Below are positions 25,658 to 33,886 of a DNA stretch of 58,202 bases, piece by piece. The stretch spans positions 1 through 58,202 of the forward strand of contig NZ_WKKI01000023.1 of NCBI RefSeq assembly GCF_009674805.1, in the 5' to 3' direction. Every line of letters begins with the position of its first letter. Position 1 is the first letter of the stretch. The stretch comes from Metabacillus lacus (lineage in GTDB: Bacteria > Bacillota > Bacilli > Bacillales > Bacillaceae). The position numbers and the translations under genes were made by a program. The notes beneath the pieces were generated by a model that did no database searches, was not told where the DNA came from, and saw nothing but the letters and a program-made list of their open reading frames with translations.

Positions 25658-25930
25658 TTACCAGAATAGCAATCCAAGGGCGAAACCAGTGATAAGACCG
25701 ATTCCCAAACCGTATACACCATAGCCGTATCCATAACCGTATCCTCTGCCACGGTACCCGCCATAGTATCCAAGTCCATAGCCTCTTGGACCTCTTGGGG
25801 CACTTACCGGCTGAAGATACACTTTGCTTCTGGTCACGTTCATGATTCTGCCTACGTGTACATTTCCATACCGGTCATTAATTCGCACGATTTGATTGTG
25901 ATGCTGACAGCATAAACGATAATAATCCAT
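25658..25930 (-). CDS. yodI: YodI-like Gly/Tyr-rich protein
   Basis: 90 residues. The N-terminal 45 (MDYYRLCCQHHNQIVRI, then YGNVHVGRIMNVTRSKVYLQP) look like a small beta-barrel domain; the middle is a Gly-Tyr-Arg-rich stretch (RGYGYGYGYGVYG), and the tail GLITGFALGLLFW is hydrophobic. It lies between yodH and yodJ, where B. subtilis has yodI, and resembles it in plan. Gly-Tyr-rich proteins of this kind are often spore-coat components; that is a guess. GGAGGAG precedes the ATG. Confidence 0.7.
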   Translation of the reverse strand: MDYYRLCCQHHNQIVRINDRYGNVHVGRIMNVTRSKVYLQPVSAPRGPRGYGLGYYGGYRGRGYGYGYGYGVYGLGIGLITGFALGLLFW

Positions 25931-26003
25931 GTTTCTCCTCCTTCTCCTGCTTCATTACATTAATAAGCTATGAAGAATGGAGAAGGAAGGTTTGTACATA
26001 TAA

Positions 26004-26726
26004 CTATGAACAGGGGAATTTTTCGCACATAAAAATTCTATATCCCAAATCTCCCTTATGTTTTACAGTAAGCTTCTGGTGATCTGACAGTACCTTGTAA
26101 TATTGTTCCGGCACGACAGCATCGGCAAGAAATTCAGATATAGAATCTTCCCTATTATAAATATAGTCATCATCATTCATAATTTGGACGTTTTGAAAGC
26201 CTGCATCCCTAAAATGTTTTCTCCATTCTTCTGTAGTGAACAGCTGTTGAAATCCGTAAAAACTTAAAAGTTTTTTAACTGTCTTTGGTGAAAGTATCTT
26301 TTCAATAACAGGTTCTATACTAAGCAGAATACCGGTATTTCTTAAAATTCTGAAGCATTCCGGGAGAGAGAGGGACAGGTTTGTAAAGTTCAGTACAGAT
26401 TCTGACAATACAATATCAAACGATGAATCTGGAAGCAATGAAGCTTCTATTGAACAATGATACAATTTTGTTTTCGGAAATTCCGGCTGAAGTCTGGCAG
26501 CTGCTTTTTCAATCATAACTGAATCAACATCTGCACCAACTGCTGAATATCCATTTTGCAGCAAATATTCAAGAGTCTGACCAGTACCGCACCCAGCATC
26601 AAGAATATGCCTGTTTTTTTGTATGCCGGCTTTTTCAATGATTGCTTTGGTCAAAGCAAAACCACCAGGATGGGCACCGCTGACTCCAAAAGAAGAAAGC
26701 ATTTTTAAATAATTAGACACACACAC
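26004..26726 (-). CDS. yodH: Class I SAM-dependent methyltransferase (YodH)
   Basis: A 240-residue protein with the methyltransferase motif I ILDAGCGTGQT (about 42-52), the acidic post-I GADVDS and motif SFDIVLSES. SGAHPGGFALTK near the start is typical of YodH-like proteins. Substrate unknown. The start is one of the in-frame GTG codons in GTGTGTGTGTCT behind AGGAG; I kept the first (26726). It follows the synteny with yodI. Confidence 0.78.
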   Translation of the reverse strand: MCVSNYLKMLSSFGVSGAHPGGFALTKAIIEKAGIQKNRHILDAGCGTGQTLEYLLQNGYSAVGADVDSVMIEKAAARLQPEFPKTKLYHCSIEASLLPDSSFDIVLSESVLNFTNLSLSLPECFRILRNTGILLSIEPVIEKILSPKTVKKLLSFYGFQQLFTTEEWRKHFRDAGFQNVQIMNDDDYIYNREDSISEFLADAVVPEQYYKVLSDHQKLTVKHKGDLGYRIFMCEKFPCS

Positions 26727-26839
26727 TTCTCTCCTTGCAGTTATTAATAAGCAGCATTTGTTAGTTTGGACGTGCCATAATACATTGACCCGCCAAATAC
26801 ACTGTTATTTATATTATGCAGAGAGGAAATCATTGTGTT

Positions 26840-27112
26840 TTACAGACAATTGAGAAATGAATGTTCATCCATAAGGGTATTTACTTTTCTTTCAATAAGA
26901 AGCTGTATTTCCGCTTTCATAACAGCTTTTAAAGAACATTTTACTTTCAGCGGCCCTAAATATTGATCAATTCTAACGGAGAGATATTTTTTTACCTGAT
27001 TGCGGTAGTAAAGTTTGTTCGCTAGAATTTGGCTTTCAGTTTCCCTGAGCAATTCATAAGCAAACTGAATGCAATCATAAGTTGACTGAGTCATGTATTC
27101 ATTTAATTTCAT
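26840..27112 (-). CDS. Uncharacterised helical protein, 90 aa
   Basis: A soluble, mainly helical protein: MKLNEYMTQSTYDCIQFAY at the start, YRNQVKKYLSVRIDQYL in the middle, and a C-terminal helix ending FLNCL. No domain is recognised. The ATG at 27112-27110 lies nine bases after AGGAGGAA; an upstream in-frame start would add residues encoded across this site. It diverges from the chromate transporter gene. Confidence 0.6.
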   Translation of the reverse strand: MKLNEYMTQSTYDCIQFAYELLRETESQILANKLYYRNQVKKYLSVRIDQYLGPLKVKCSLKAVMKAEIQLLIERKVNTLMDEHSFLNCL

Positions 27113-27250
27113 GCTGATGTTCCTCCTGTTAACGTTGTTGAAATAAAATTTACACAATATTTACAATAAAATCTCATGAAATCTGTCGAAAACTAAAAAA
27201 TTTCGATATCATGAAAGAGAAGAATTTATGATGAAAGGATTTTGCAGTTT

Positions 27251-28414
27251 ATGATGAAAAAGTGGATTGAGATATTACTCGTTTCTACAAAATTGGGTTT
27301 CACTTCCTTTGGAGGACCCATTGCACATCTCGGTTATTTTAGGAATGAGTACGTAAAAAAGAGACAATGGCTTGATGAGAAGAGTTATGCTGATTTGATT
27401 GCACTTTGTCAGTTTCTTCCTGGACCTGCCAGCAGCCAGGTTGGAATCGCAATCGGTACTATCAGGGGAGGAATGCTGGGGGGCATATTATCTTGGATAG
27501 GTTTTACACTTCCTTCTGTGATCGCTTTAATTTTATTCGCCCAATTGGTACATACTTATGAAATCGCAGACGCAGGATGGCTTCAAGGCTTGAAAATTGT
27601 AGCCGTAGCTGTCATTCTCCAAGCAATACTCGGCATGGGCAGCAAGCTGACTCCAGACAAAGAGAGGATTACCATTGCAGCTGCAGCAGCAGCATTCACG
27701 CTTTTGCTGCCAAACGCGTTTGTACAAATTGCAATTATCGCAGCAGCAGGGTTGATCGGCATTCTTCTTTACAAAAATAATGTATTGGAAAAGTCAGCGG
27801 AAATTCCGGTAAACATCAGTAAAAGGATGGGGGCTGCCGCGCTTGCGGTATTTGGGATTCTTCTTGCCGGCCTCCCTCTTCTCAGGACTTTGACTGATAA
27901 CATTCATATACAGCTGTTTGACACCTTCTATAGAGTGGGATCGATCGTATTTGGAGGAGGACATGTTGTTCTTCCGCTAATTGAAAGAGAAGTTGTCCCG
28001 AATGGATTAATAGATCCGGAAACCTTTATTGCCGGTTATGGTGCTGCGCAGGCAGTTCCTGGACCACTTTTTACATTTGCAAGCTTTCTAGGCACATCAA
28101 TTAACGGATTAAGCGGAGCAGTAATCGCTACTGCAGCTGTTTTTTTGCCGTCATTTCTTTTGGTTATCGGAATAATCCCTTTCTGGAGCAAAGTGAGAAG
28201 CATGCCGAAAGTTCAGGCAGCATTAACGGGAGTAAATGCTGCTGTTGTCGGAATTTTGCTTGCTGCTCTCTATAATCCCGTATGGACAAGCACTATATAC
28301 AGTACTGTTCATTTCATCATTGCGTTGATTTCCTTCCTGCTGCTGCAGTATTGGAAAGTGCCCGCTTGGCTGATTGTTGTATTAACTGCTTTGGCGGGAG
28401 CTTTATTTTTATAG
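27251..28414 (+). CDS. chrA: Chromate transporter, long-chain ChrA family
   Basis: A 387-residue membrane protein built of two homologous CHR domains. The first has FTSFGGPIAHLGYFR and QFLPGPASSQV; the second repeats them as VFGGGHVVLPLIERE and QAVPGPLFTFASFLG. ChrA exports chromate by antiport and gives resistance; some members act on other oxyanions. About ten to twelve spans are seen. ATG 27251 is preferred; TTG 27242 is too near AAAGGA. Single gene with its own terminator; no ChrB-like regulator nearby. Confidence 0.88.
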   Translation: MMKKWIEILLVSTKLGFTSFGGPIAHLGYFRNEYVKKRQWLDEKSYADLIALCQFLPGPASSQVGIAIGTIRGGMLGGILSWIGFTLPSVIALILFAQLVHTYEIADAGWLQGLKIVAVAVILQAILGMGSKLTPDKERITIAAAAAAFTLLLPNAFVQIAIIAAAGLIGILLYKNNVLEKSAEIPVNISKRMGAAALAVFGILLAGLPLLRTLTDNIHIQLFDTFYRVGSIVFGGGHVVLPLIEREVVPNGLIDPETFIAGYGAAQAVPGPLFTFASFLGTSINGLSGAVIATAAVFLPSFLLVIGIIPFWSKVRSMPKVQAALTGVNAAVVGILLAALYNPVWTSTIYSTVHFIIALISFLLLQYWKVPAWLIVVLTALAGALFL

Positions 28415-28512
28415 CAGCAGGCGGTAACGAGCTTAACAAAAAAGATTCAATTTGCTTTAAAATTCATTTTTTTTGTGCTTGTAAGCATGAAACTGAATTG
28501 TATGAAATTAAG

Positions 28513-28540
28513 AAAGGACAGCTGATGCAGCTGTCCTTTT
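28513..28540 (+). terminator. chrA terminator
   Basis: AAAGGACAGCT (28513-28523), loop GATGC, AGCTGTCCTTT (28529-28539). The stem is 11 bp and a short T run follows. It lies 100 nt after the stop; the gap 28415-28512 holds nothing recognised. Confidence 0.7.
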
Positions 28541-28663
28541 CTCATGGAGAAAAAAGAGTCATGAAAAGCTCAGAAGAAATACAGGTTAATGAGAGCGGAT
28601 AAGCAGATTATGTGCATCAGCATCTTTTGCCTAGTATAATATATGACAAGAAAGAGAATTATA

Positions 28664-28678
28664 TAACAATTATTATAA
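28664..28678 (+). promoter_or_regulatory. Candidate PerR-type operator
   Basis: TAACAATTATTATAA agrees with the PerR box TTATAATnATTATAA at 12 of 14 defined positions and ends 7 nt before the -35 element of the next gene. The surroundings are very AT-rich, so chance is possible. Confidence 0.35.
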
Positions 28679-28685
28679 AGAAGTA

Positions 28686-28715
28686 TTGACTATACTGGGC
28701 TTATTGTTTTATTAT
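28686..28715 (+). promoter_or_regulatory. Sigma-A promoter for ykuV
   Basis: TTGACT (28686-28691), 18-nt spacer, TATTAT (28710-28715), 55 nt before the start codon. Confidence 0.55.
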
Positions 28716-28770
28716 ATTAATTGTTATTTAATAATTAATATAGCGAAAACTGCTCAGGAGGAAATTACAT

Positions 28771-29220
28771 ATGAAGCTTAGAGAAGAAATGCCTGCATTA
28801 ACAGGTGCTACCCAATGGATTAATGATGAGGTTACAAAAGATGAACTTCTTGGAGATAAAGCGACTCTTTTTCACTTCTGGTCTGTGAGCTGCTACCTTT
28901 GTAAAGAAGCTATGCCGGAAATCAATGAATTGCGTGACGAGTATGAGGATGAGCTGAATGTAGTTGCAGTTCATATGCCTCGTTCAGAAGATGATTTAGA
29001 TATTGAAGTGATTAAGCAGATGGCAATGGGCCATGATATTACTCAACCCATTTTTGTGGACAGCCAGCATACACTAACAGAAGCATTCGAAAATAAATAT
29101 GTTCCTGCATATTACGTTTTTGATCAGGAAGGCAAGCTCAGACACTTCCAGGCAGGCGGCAGCGGGATGAATATGCTGAAGAAAAGAATCAACAGGGTAC
29201 TTGGAAAAGAAGAGAAATAA
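28771..29220 (+). CDS. ykuV: Thiol-disulfide oxidoreductase YkuV
   Basis: 149 residues with a thioredoxin fold. The active-site CYLC (Cys41, Cys44) lies in HFWSVSCYLCKEAMPE, and VVAVHMPRSEDD and YVPAYYVFDQEGKLRHFQ closely follow B. subtilis YkuV. It has no signal peptide, so it acts in the cytoplasm as a thiol reductase of the TlpA/ResA fold group. CAGGAGG precedes ATG 28771. It has its own promoter with a PerR-like box upstream. In B. subtilis ykuV lies elsewhere, so this is a rearranged position. Confidence 0.87.
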   Translation: MKLREEMPALTGATQWINDEVTKDELLGDKATLFHFWSVSCYLCKEAMPEINELRDEYEDELNVVAVHMPRSEDDLDIEVIKQMAMGHDITQPIFVDSQHTLTEAFENKYVPAYYVFDQEGKLRHFQAGGSGMNMLKKRINRVLGKEEK

Positions 29221-29228
29221 TGATTAAA

Positions 29229-29279
29229 GAGAGGCGGCAGAGAGTCAGTTATACTGATAGTCTGCCAGCCTCTTTTTTT
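29229..29279 (+). terminator. ykuV terminator
   Basis: GAGAGG and GGCAGA on the left pair with TCTGCC (29261-29266) and CCTCT (29269-29273) on the right, with seven T after. The stem is long and imperfect. Confidence 0.75.
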
Positions 29280-29347
29280 AGACGGAAGTTAATTGTTGAC
29301 CTTTTCAGTTAAGTTCCTCATAATCATAATCAAAGGTGGTGTACTGC

Positions 29348-30742
29348 TTGAATAACAATACTCTTAAATATATCGTAATAATTGCTATAACAGCATTTTT
29401 AACATACACAGTCACTGTGAATTTTACTCAGCAGCAGCCAACTGCTGCCCCTGCAGATCATGAGGAATTTAACAAACTGTTTTCTACTTTTGATACTATA
29501 AAAAGAGACTTCTATGAAAATGCGGATGATGCCAAGCTTGTGGATGGAGCAATAAAAGGGATGATAGAATCGCTTGATGATCCTTACAGTACTTATATGG
29601 ATAAAGAAGAAGCGAAAGGTTTTAACGAAAATATCAGTTCTTCTTTTGAAGGAATTGGTGCAGAAGTGCAAGAAAATAACGGAACTATTATGATTGTCAC
29701 GCCTATCAAAGGATCTCCTGCAGAAAAAGCAGGAATCAGGCCGAGAGATACCATTTTGAAAGTGGACGACCAGTCAGTAGAAGGAATGACAGTAAATGAA
29801 GCAGTTATGCTGATCAGAGGTGAGAAAGGGTCAAACGTTACGCTGAATATTGAACGTGAAGGAGTTGGTAACATTGATGTTACCATCACCAGAGATACCA
29901 TTCCAATTGAAACTGTTTACTCTGAAGTGATAGACGGAAACATAGGGAAAATCCAGATTACTAAATTTTCAGACAGCACCGGTGAGGAGCTCAGCCAGGC
30001 ATTAAATGAGTTGAGCAACGAGAATGTTGAAAGTATCATATTGGATCTCCGCCAAAATCCTGGTGGTTTGATGGATGAGGCACTTGCGATGAGTGACTTA
30101 TTTCTTGAAAAGGGAAGCACCATTATGCAGGTTGAAAATAAAAACGGCTCAAAGGAAGTTTATCAAGCCAAACAAGACGCTGCAGTTACACTGCCTGTCG
30201 TTGTTGTAGTTGACGAAGGGACTGCCAGTGCAGGTGAAATTATGGCCGCTGCTCTTCATGAGTCAGGGAATATTCCAATAGTGGGGACAAAAACATTCGG
30301 TAAAGGCACAATCCAAACTGCCAAGGTACTTGATGACGGTTCCTCTATTAAATATACAATTGCAAAATGGCTGACACCTGCTGGAACATGGGTGCATCAA
30401 AAGGGTATAGAGCCTCAGCAGGAAGCGAAACTGCCGGAGTATGCAAATCTGCCATTCTTAAATCCGGAAAAAGCGATGAAACAGGGTGATTCTTCACCTG
30501 AAGTGAAGACAGCTCAGCAAATGCTAAAAGCGCTAGGATATGAGGTAACGGAAAATGGCGTATATGATGAGGATACCCAACAAGCAGTGTCCAGCTTTCA
30601 GGAAGCCAACGGAATTCAGGCAAATAAAGAAATCAGCGGACAGACAACTTTATTGATTATGGAAAAGCTTAGAGAGCAGATACAAGAAAACGACACTCAA
30701 ATTCAAGCTGCCAAGCAGCTGCTGCAGGAAACATCTTCATAA
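29348..30742 (+). CDS. ctpA: C-terminal processing protease, S41 family
   Basis: A 464-residue secreted or membrane-anchored serine protease. An N-terminal signal anchor (YIVIIAITAFLTYTVTV) is followed by a PDZ domain (about 95-180), the S41 catalytic core with Ser in GTASAGEI (about 294) and Lys in GTKTFGKG (about 319), and a C-terminal peptidoglycan-binding domain (SPEVKTAQQMLKALGY onwards). The start is taken as TTG 29348, eight bases after AAAGGTGG; an in-frame GTG at 29336 lies inside that site. It keeps the yodH-ctpA-yodD neighbourhood. Confidence 0.92.
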   Translation: MNNNTLKYIVIIAITAFLTYTVTVNFTQQQPTAAPADHEEFNKLFSTFDTIKRDFYENADDAKLVDGAIKGMIESLDDPYSTYMDKEEAKGFNENISSSFEGIGAEVQENNGTIMIVTPIKGSPAEKAGIRPRDTILKVDDQSVEGMTVNEAVMLIRGEKGSNVTLNIEREGVGNIDVTITRDTIPIETVYSEVIDGNIGKIQITKFSDSTGEELSQALNELSNENVESIILDLRQNPGGLMDEALAMSDLFLEKGSTIMQVENKNGSKEVYQAKQDAAVTLPVVVVVDEGTASAGEIMAAALHESGNIPIVGTKTFGKGTIQTAKVLDDGSSIKYTIAKWLTPAGTWVHQKGIEPQQEAKLPEYANLPFLNPEKAMKQGDSSPEVKTAQQMLKALGYEVTENGVYDEDTQQAVSSFQEANGIQANKEISGQTTLLIMEKLREQIQENDTQIQAAKQLLQETSS

Positions 30743-30785
30743 TACTCTGCTTTTCATAGTGCAGAAAGTAAAAGAGAGATTATAT

Positions 30786-30824
30786 CCCAAAAGCCGGTAT
30801 GATAAAGGCTTTTGGGTTTTTTTG
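30786..30824 (+). terminator. ctpA terminator
   Basis: CCCAAAAGCC (30786-30795) and GGCTTTTGGG (30807-30816) form a 10-bp stem followed by seven T or more. Confidence 0.88.
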
Positions 30825-30967
30825 TGAGTGTATACTAAAATGAATGGCTGATGAAGTAATTTATAACAGGGTGAAAGATAGATAAACTTCTCACCTTTAA
30901 ATGTAACTGCTACCTATCATGATTTCCGGAGCCGGCATTTGACTTTCAACAGCCCGCAAATTATAAT

Positions 30968-30985
30968 TAATTTGAATTCAAGATA
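30968..30985 (+). promoter_or_regulatory. Candidate MhqR operator upstream of mhqD
   Basis: TAATTTGAATTCAAGATA matches 14 of 18 positions of the MhqR operator as I recall it (TATCTCGAATTCGAGATA) and has the same dyad centre GAATTC. MhqR is a MarR-type repressor released by quinones; mhqD (yodD) is one of its known targets in B. subtilis. Confidence 0.5.
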
Positions 30986-31022
30986 ATTTATAGTGATTGT
31001 TACGCTGTAAAGGAGGTAACTC

Positions 31023-31625
31023 ATGAAACACATTTTTAAGCAGGGTGCAGAAGATGGACATACTTTACTGCTGCTTCATGGAACAGGCGGGAATGAACAT
31101 GATCTGCTTTCCTTGGCATCCATCATAGACCCTTCTGCGAACATTCTCAGTATCAGAGGAAACGTTCTGGAAAACGGAATGCCTCGTTTTTTCAGAAGGC
31201 TTGCTGAAGGAGTATTTGATGAAGAGGATTTAAAGTTCAGAACAAAAGAGCTGTATGATTTTATCGGAGAGGCATCCAAAACATATTCTTTTAACAATGA
31301 AAAGGTCATTGCAGCGGGCTACAGCAATGGTGCAAATATTGCGGCTAGTATCCTGTTTCATTACTCCAATCCATTTGCAGGAGCAATTCTTCATCATCCA
31401 ATGGTGCCGCTCAGAGGAATGAAGCTTCCTAATTTAACTGGTGTTCCTGTTTTTATCGGTGCAGGAAGTAATGATCCAATTTGTACACCTCAGGAAACGA
31501 ATGAGCTAGAACAGCACCTCACTGAAGCCGGTGCTGATGTTCATGTCCATTGGGAACAGCAAGGTCATCAGCTGACTGGAACGGAAGCAGAAGCAGCGGC
31601 AGAGTGGTATAAAAAAATTTTTTAA
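31023..31625 (+). CDS. mhqD: Quinone-stress hydrolase MhqD (alpha/beta hydrolase)
   Basis: A 200-residue carboxylesterase/phospholipase-type hydrolase. The oxyanion segment LLLHGTGGNEHDLL, the nucleophile Ser101 in GYSNGA, Asp in GSNDPIC and His in GHQLTG form the triad. SIRGNVLENGMPRFFRRLAEG, the block before residue 64, is characteristic of MhqD (YodD), induced by methylhydroquinone and catechol in B. subtilis. AAAGGAGG precedes ATG 31023. It is a single gene, with a terminator and an MhqR-like site upstream. Confidence 0.88.
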   Translation: MKHIFKQGAEDGHTLLLLHGTGGNEHDLLSLASIIDPSANILSIRGNVLENGMPRFFRRLAEGVFDEEDLKFRTKELYDFIGEASKTYSFNNEKVIAAGYSNGANIAASILFHYSNPFAGAILHHPMVPLRGMKLPNLTGVPVFIGAGSNDPICTPQETNELEQHLTEAGADVHVHWEQQGHQLTGTEAEAAAEWYKKIF

Positions 31626-31628
31626 ACG

Positions 31629-31659
31629 AAGGCTGATGGTACCTCCATCAGCCTTTTTT
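31629..31659 (+). terminator. mhqD terminator
   Basis: AAGGCTGATGG (31629-31639), loop TACCT, CCATCAGCCTT (31645-31655) and a T tract. Confidence 0.88.
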
Positions 31660-31685
31660 ACTGAGGTGCCGTCAGCTGAAAGTAT

Positions 31686-32921
31686 TTAAAAAGGATGCAG
31701 ATGGGTGGTTTCATTAAGAAATATAAAAGCATCATACCTTGCTGACATGATAGAAGGAACATAATTTCCATGAGCCTCATATTCCGGGTGATACACAACA
31801 CCTATGGCACGATGACCTATTTCATTGGAGAATTTGTCTGCATTCTCCGAACTGAAAAGGATCATTTTATCAGCTGCTCCTTCTTGATGAAGCAATTCTT
31901 CCCAGCTCCCGCTTTGTGCATTCGGTACATTCATGACTTCATAGTTATTTCCCCAGCTTTCAGAGGCGATGACTGTACCGCTGTATGTGCCAAAGCCAAC
32001 AATATACACATTCTCCGGACTTTCCTGTTCTCTAAGCAGCTGCCCTACGTTTACCATGCCATCCTTTTTCATATCGGTTGCCCTGGCATCACCGACGTGG
32101 GTATTATGCTCCCAGATAACAGCCTTAGCTGTGCTGCCGTGAAATTTCATAATGGTGTTTAGTGCCTCAACCATGTGCCGGTCTCTTATATTCCATGATT
32201 CATGATTATGAAAGACCATGGAACGATAGTATTTCTCTGCATGGGAGACAACGAGAGCATTTATCATGGCGCCAAAATTTTCTTCACTAAGATTGAGCTT
32301 GTTCTCATAATTCTTCTTTACGTCAACCAGCAGATTAGTCACCTCATGAAGACAGCTTTCATGTTGCACAGCAGCAGAAATCGCATACTTTTCATTGTCT
32401 TGCTGAAAAGGATCAAAACACTCAAAAACTTTTCGAAGTGCTTCCACATCACCCCGTCCTGTCTTTTCTATATAATCATAAATTTTCTCCAAGGACTCCC
32501 AGAGGCTGTAAACATCCAGTCCATAAAAACCAGTTCTTTCATGAAAGTGCTTTTCAAGGTTCTTCTCCCTCATCCATTCAATTAAGCTGATCATCTCTTC
32601 ATTTGCCCACATCCAGGAGGGCCAGCGTTTAAATTCTGATAATGCTTCTTTTGCTTTGCAATAGTGAGGATTTTTCTCTTTTACGTATTCATTAACAGCC
32701 TGGCTGGAAGGCCAGTCTCCTTCAATGCCGACCACAGTAAAACCTTTCTCTTCAATCAGTCTTTTTGTAATTTCACTTCGAATGCTATAAAATTCCGAAG
32801 TTCCATGTGACGATTCGCCAAGCAGAACATACTGTGCATTTCCTATTTCATTCAGAAGCCTTGTAATACTATCTTGCTGCGGCTCAAAGGGGATGGAAAA
32901 ATCATTAATCGCTTTTCTCAT
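31686..32921 (-). CDS. Erythromycin esterase family protein
   Basis: A 411-residue protein. LLGESSHGTSEFY (about 33-45) and WEHNTHVGDARATDM (about 265-280) contain the catalytic Glu and His residues of the EreA/EreB-like family, and the block around VGIEGDWPSSQAVNEY is also conserved. Ere enzymes hydrolyse the macrolide lactone, but many Bacillus members do not act on macrolides, so resistance should not be assumed. The ATG at 32921 follows GAGGAGGC. It is monocistronic and convergent with mhqD. Confidence 0.82.
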   Translation of the reverse strand: MRKAINDFSIPFEPQQDSITRLLNEIGNAQYVLLGESSHGTSEFYSIRSEITKRLIEEKGFTVVGIEGDWPSSQAVNEYVKEKNPHYCKAKEALSEFKRWPSWMWANEEMISLIEWMREKNLEKHFHERTGFYGLDVYSLWESLEKIYDYIEKTGRGDVEALRKVFECFDPFQQDNEKYAISAAVQHESCLHEVTNLLVDVKKNYENKLNLSEENFGAMINALVVSHAEKYYRSMVFHNHESWNIRDRHMVEALNTIMKFHGSTAKAVIWEHNTHVGDARATDMKKDGMVNVGQLLREQESPENVYIVGFGTYSGTVIASESWGNNYEVMNVPNAQSGSWEELLHQEGAADKMILFSSENADKFSNEIGHRAIGVVYHPEYEAHGNYVPSIMSARYDAFIFLNETTHLHPF

Positions 32922-33148
32922 TTCTGTGCCTCCTCTAGGATTGGTTGAAATAATACTTTACAAGCTATTAAGAAAGCTCAATTAACCATTGATGTAAAGG
33001 GTAGTTTCTTTTTACTCCTGATCTTCTCAGTATCCATTTATCTTGAGTGAAAAGAAAACAAGTTATGCGCTAACAGAGATTGAACTATGTAGAAAGTGAT
33101 AAGACATGCTGCAGTTGGGAATTGTAAAGTAAAAGGGGAGGTGGGAAC

Positions 33149-33415
33149 ATGAACAGCCATACTGTTAGAGACTCGGTCACAATTCAGGACAGCAACGGAC
33201 GCGAAAGAGTGCTTCGGGTGGAAGCTCTTTTTGATATGAACGGCTCTTCTTATGCATTGCTTTCAGGAGAGGGAGAATCTCTTGTACTCAAGGTGGAAGA
33301 AGAAGGTGAAGATCAGTATTTGGTCAGCATCAGTGACAGAGAAAAAGATTCTATCATAGATGCTTATCATATTGCTGCATCAGCAGTTGCTAATGAAGAA
33401 AATGAAAGAGCCTGA
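33149..33415 (+). CDS. DUF1292-like protein
   Basis: 88 residues. The pattern DSVTIQDSNGRERVLRVEALFD and YALLSGEGESLVLKVEEEGED is that of DUF1292 (YrzB-like) proteins, acidic beta-rich proteins of unknown role. A strong GGGGAGGTGGG precedes ATG 33149. Its 3' end overlaps the next gene by about 20 nt, suggesting a two-gene unit. Confidence 0.7.
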   Translation: MNSHTVRDSVTIQDSNGRERVLRVEALFDMNGSSYALLSGEGESLVLKVEEEGEDQYLVSISDREKDSIIDAYHIAASAVANEENERA

Positions 33416-33806
33416 AGGAAGAAAAAAAGGAGAGATTTTGGATCTCCTCCCCGAAAGTCAGCAAAGTGAGTTGAACATCATACTGCAAGAGCTTTCCTTT
33501 ACGAAAAATTTTCGCTCCGCAACTGCAGAAGAATGGTATATTTTTATACCGGGATATACTGACACGAGGACCGGGGGAGCCGCTGGAAAAGCCTTTCTTC
33601 ATTATAACTTAATGGGAAACAGGGACATTATGATGAATACAACCATTCTGATTGAAAATGAAGAACTCTGCACTCAGCCTAGAGGGCAGATGGTCTATGC
33701 TATATGTGAAGAGATTGTTAACAGGCTGGCAGGATATGCAGATACATTATTATCAGTACATGCAGGGATTAATTCTTATGATGCGGTATACAAACAGCCG
33801 GAATGA
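33393..33806 (+). CDS. Uncharacterised protein coupled to the DUF1292 gene
   Basis: About 137 residues. The N-terminus is Lys-rich, followed by LDLLPESQQSELNIILQEL and then a mixed domain with FIPGYTDTRTGGAAGK and a C-terminal helix MVYAICEEIVNRLAGYADT. I do not recognise the family. The start is probably ATG 33393 or 33402, inside the DUF1292 gene; neither has a strong site, which fits translational coupling. A bidirectional terminator follows. Confidence 0.6.
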   Translation: MKKMKEPEGRKKGEILDLLPESQQSELNIILQELSFTKNFRSATAEEWYIFIPGYTDTRTGGAAGKAFLHYNLMGNRDIMMNTTILIENEELCTQPRGQMVYAICEEIVNRLAGYADTLLSVHAGINSYDAVYKQPE

Positions 33807-33857
33807 CGATTATCTTCTTATTTTTTATTAACTTCGATGAAGCTCAGATAAACGAAA

Positions 33858-33886
33858 AAGCATCGGGGAACCGATGCTTCTTTTTA
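33858..33886. terminator. Bidirectional terminator between the 33393 gene and yodC
   Basis: AAGCATCGG (33858-33866), loop GGAA, CCGATGCTT (33871-33879); A-rich before and T-rich after, so it works both ways. It overlaps the last codon of yodC. Confidence 0.8.

Noticed and set aside
28282-28602. 106-residue plus-strand frame overlapping the chrA 3' end
   Set aside because: It spans the chrA terminator and has no site; a shadow frame.
31686-32921. Macrolide resistance from the erythromycin-esterase homologue
   Set aside because: Family membership alone does not show macrolide hydrolysis; many chromosomal Bacillus members have other or unknown substrates.
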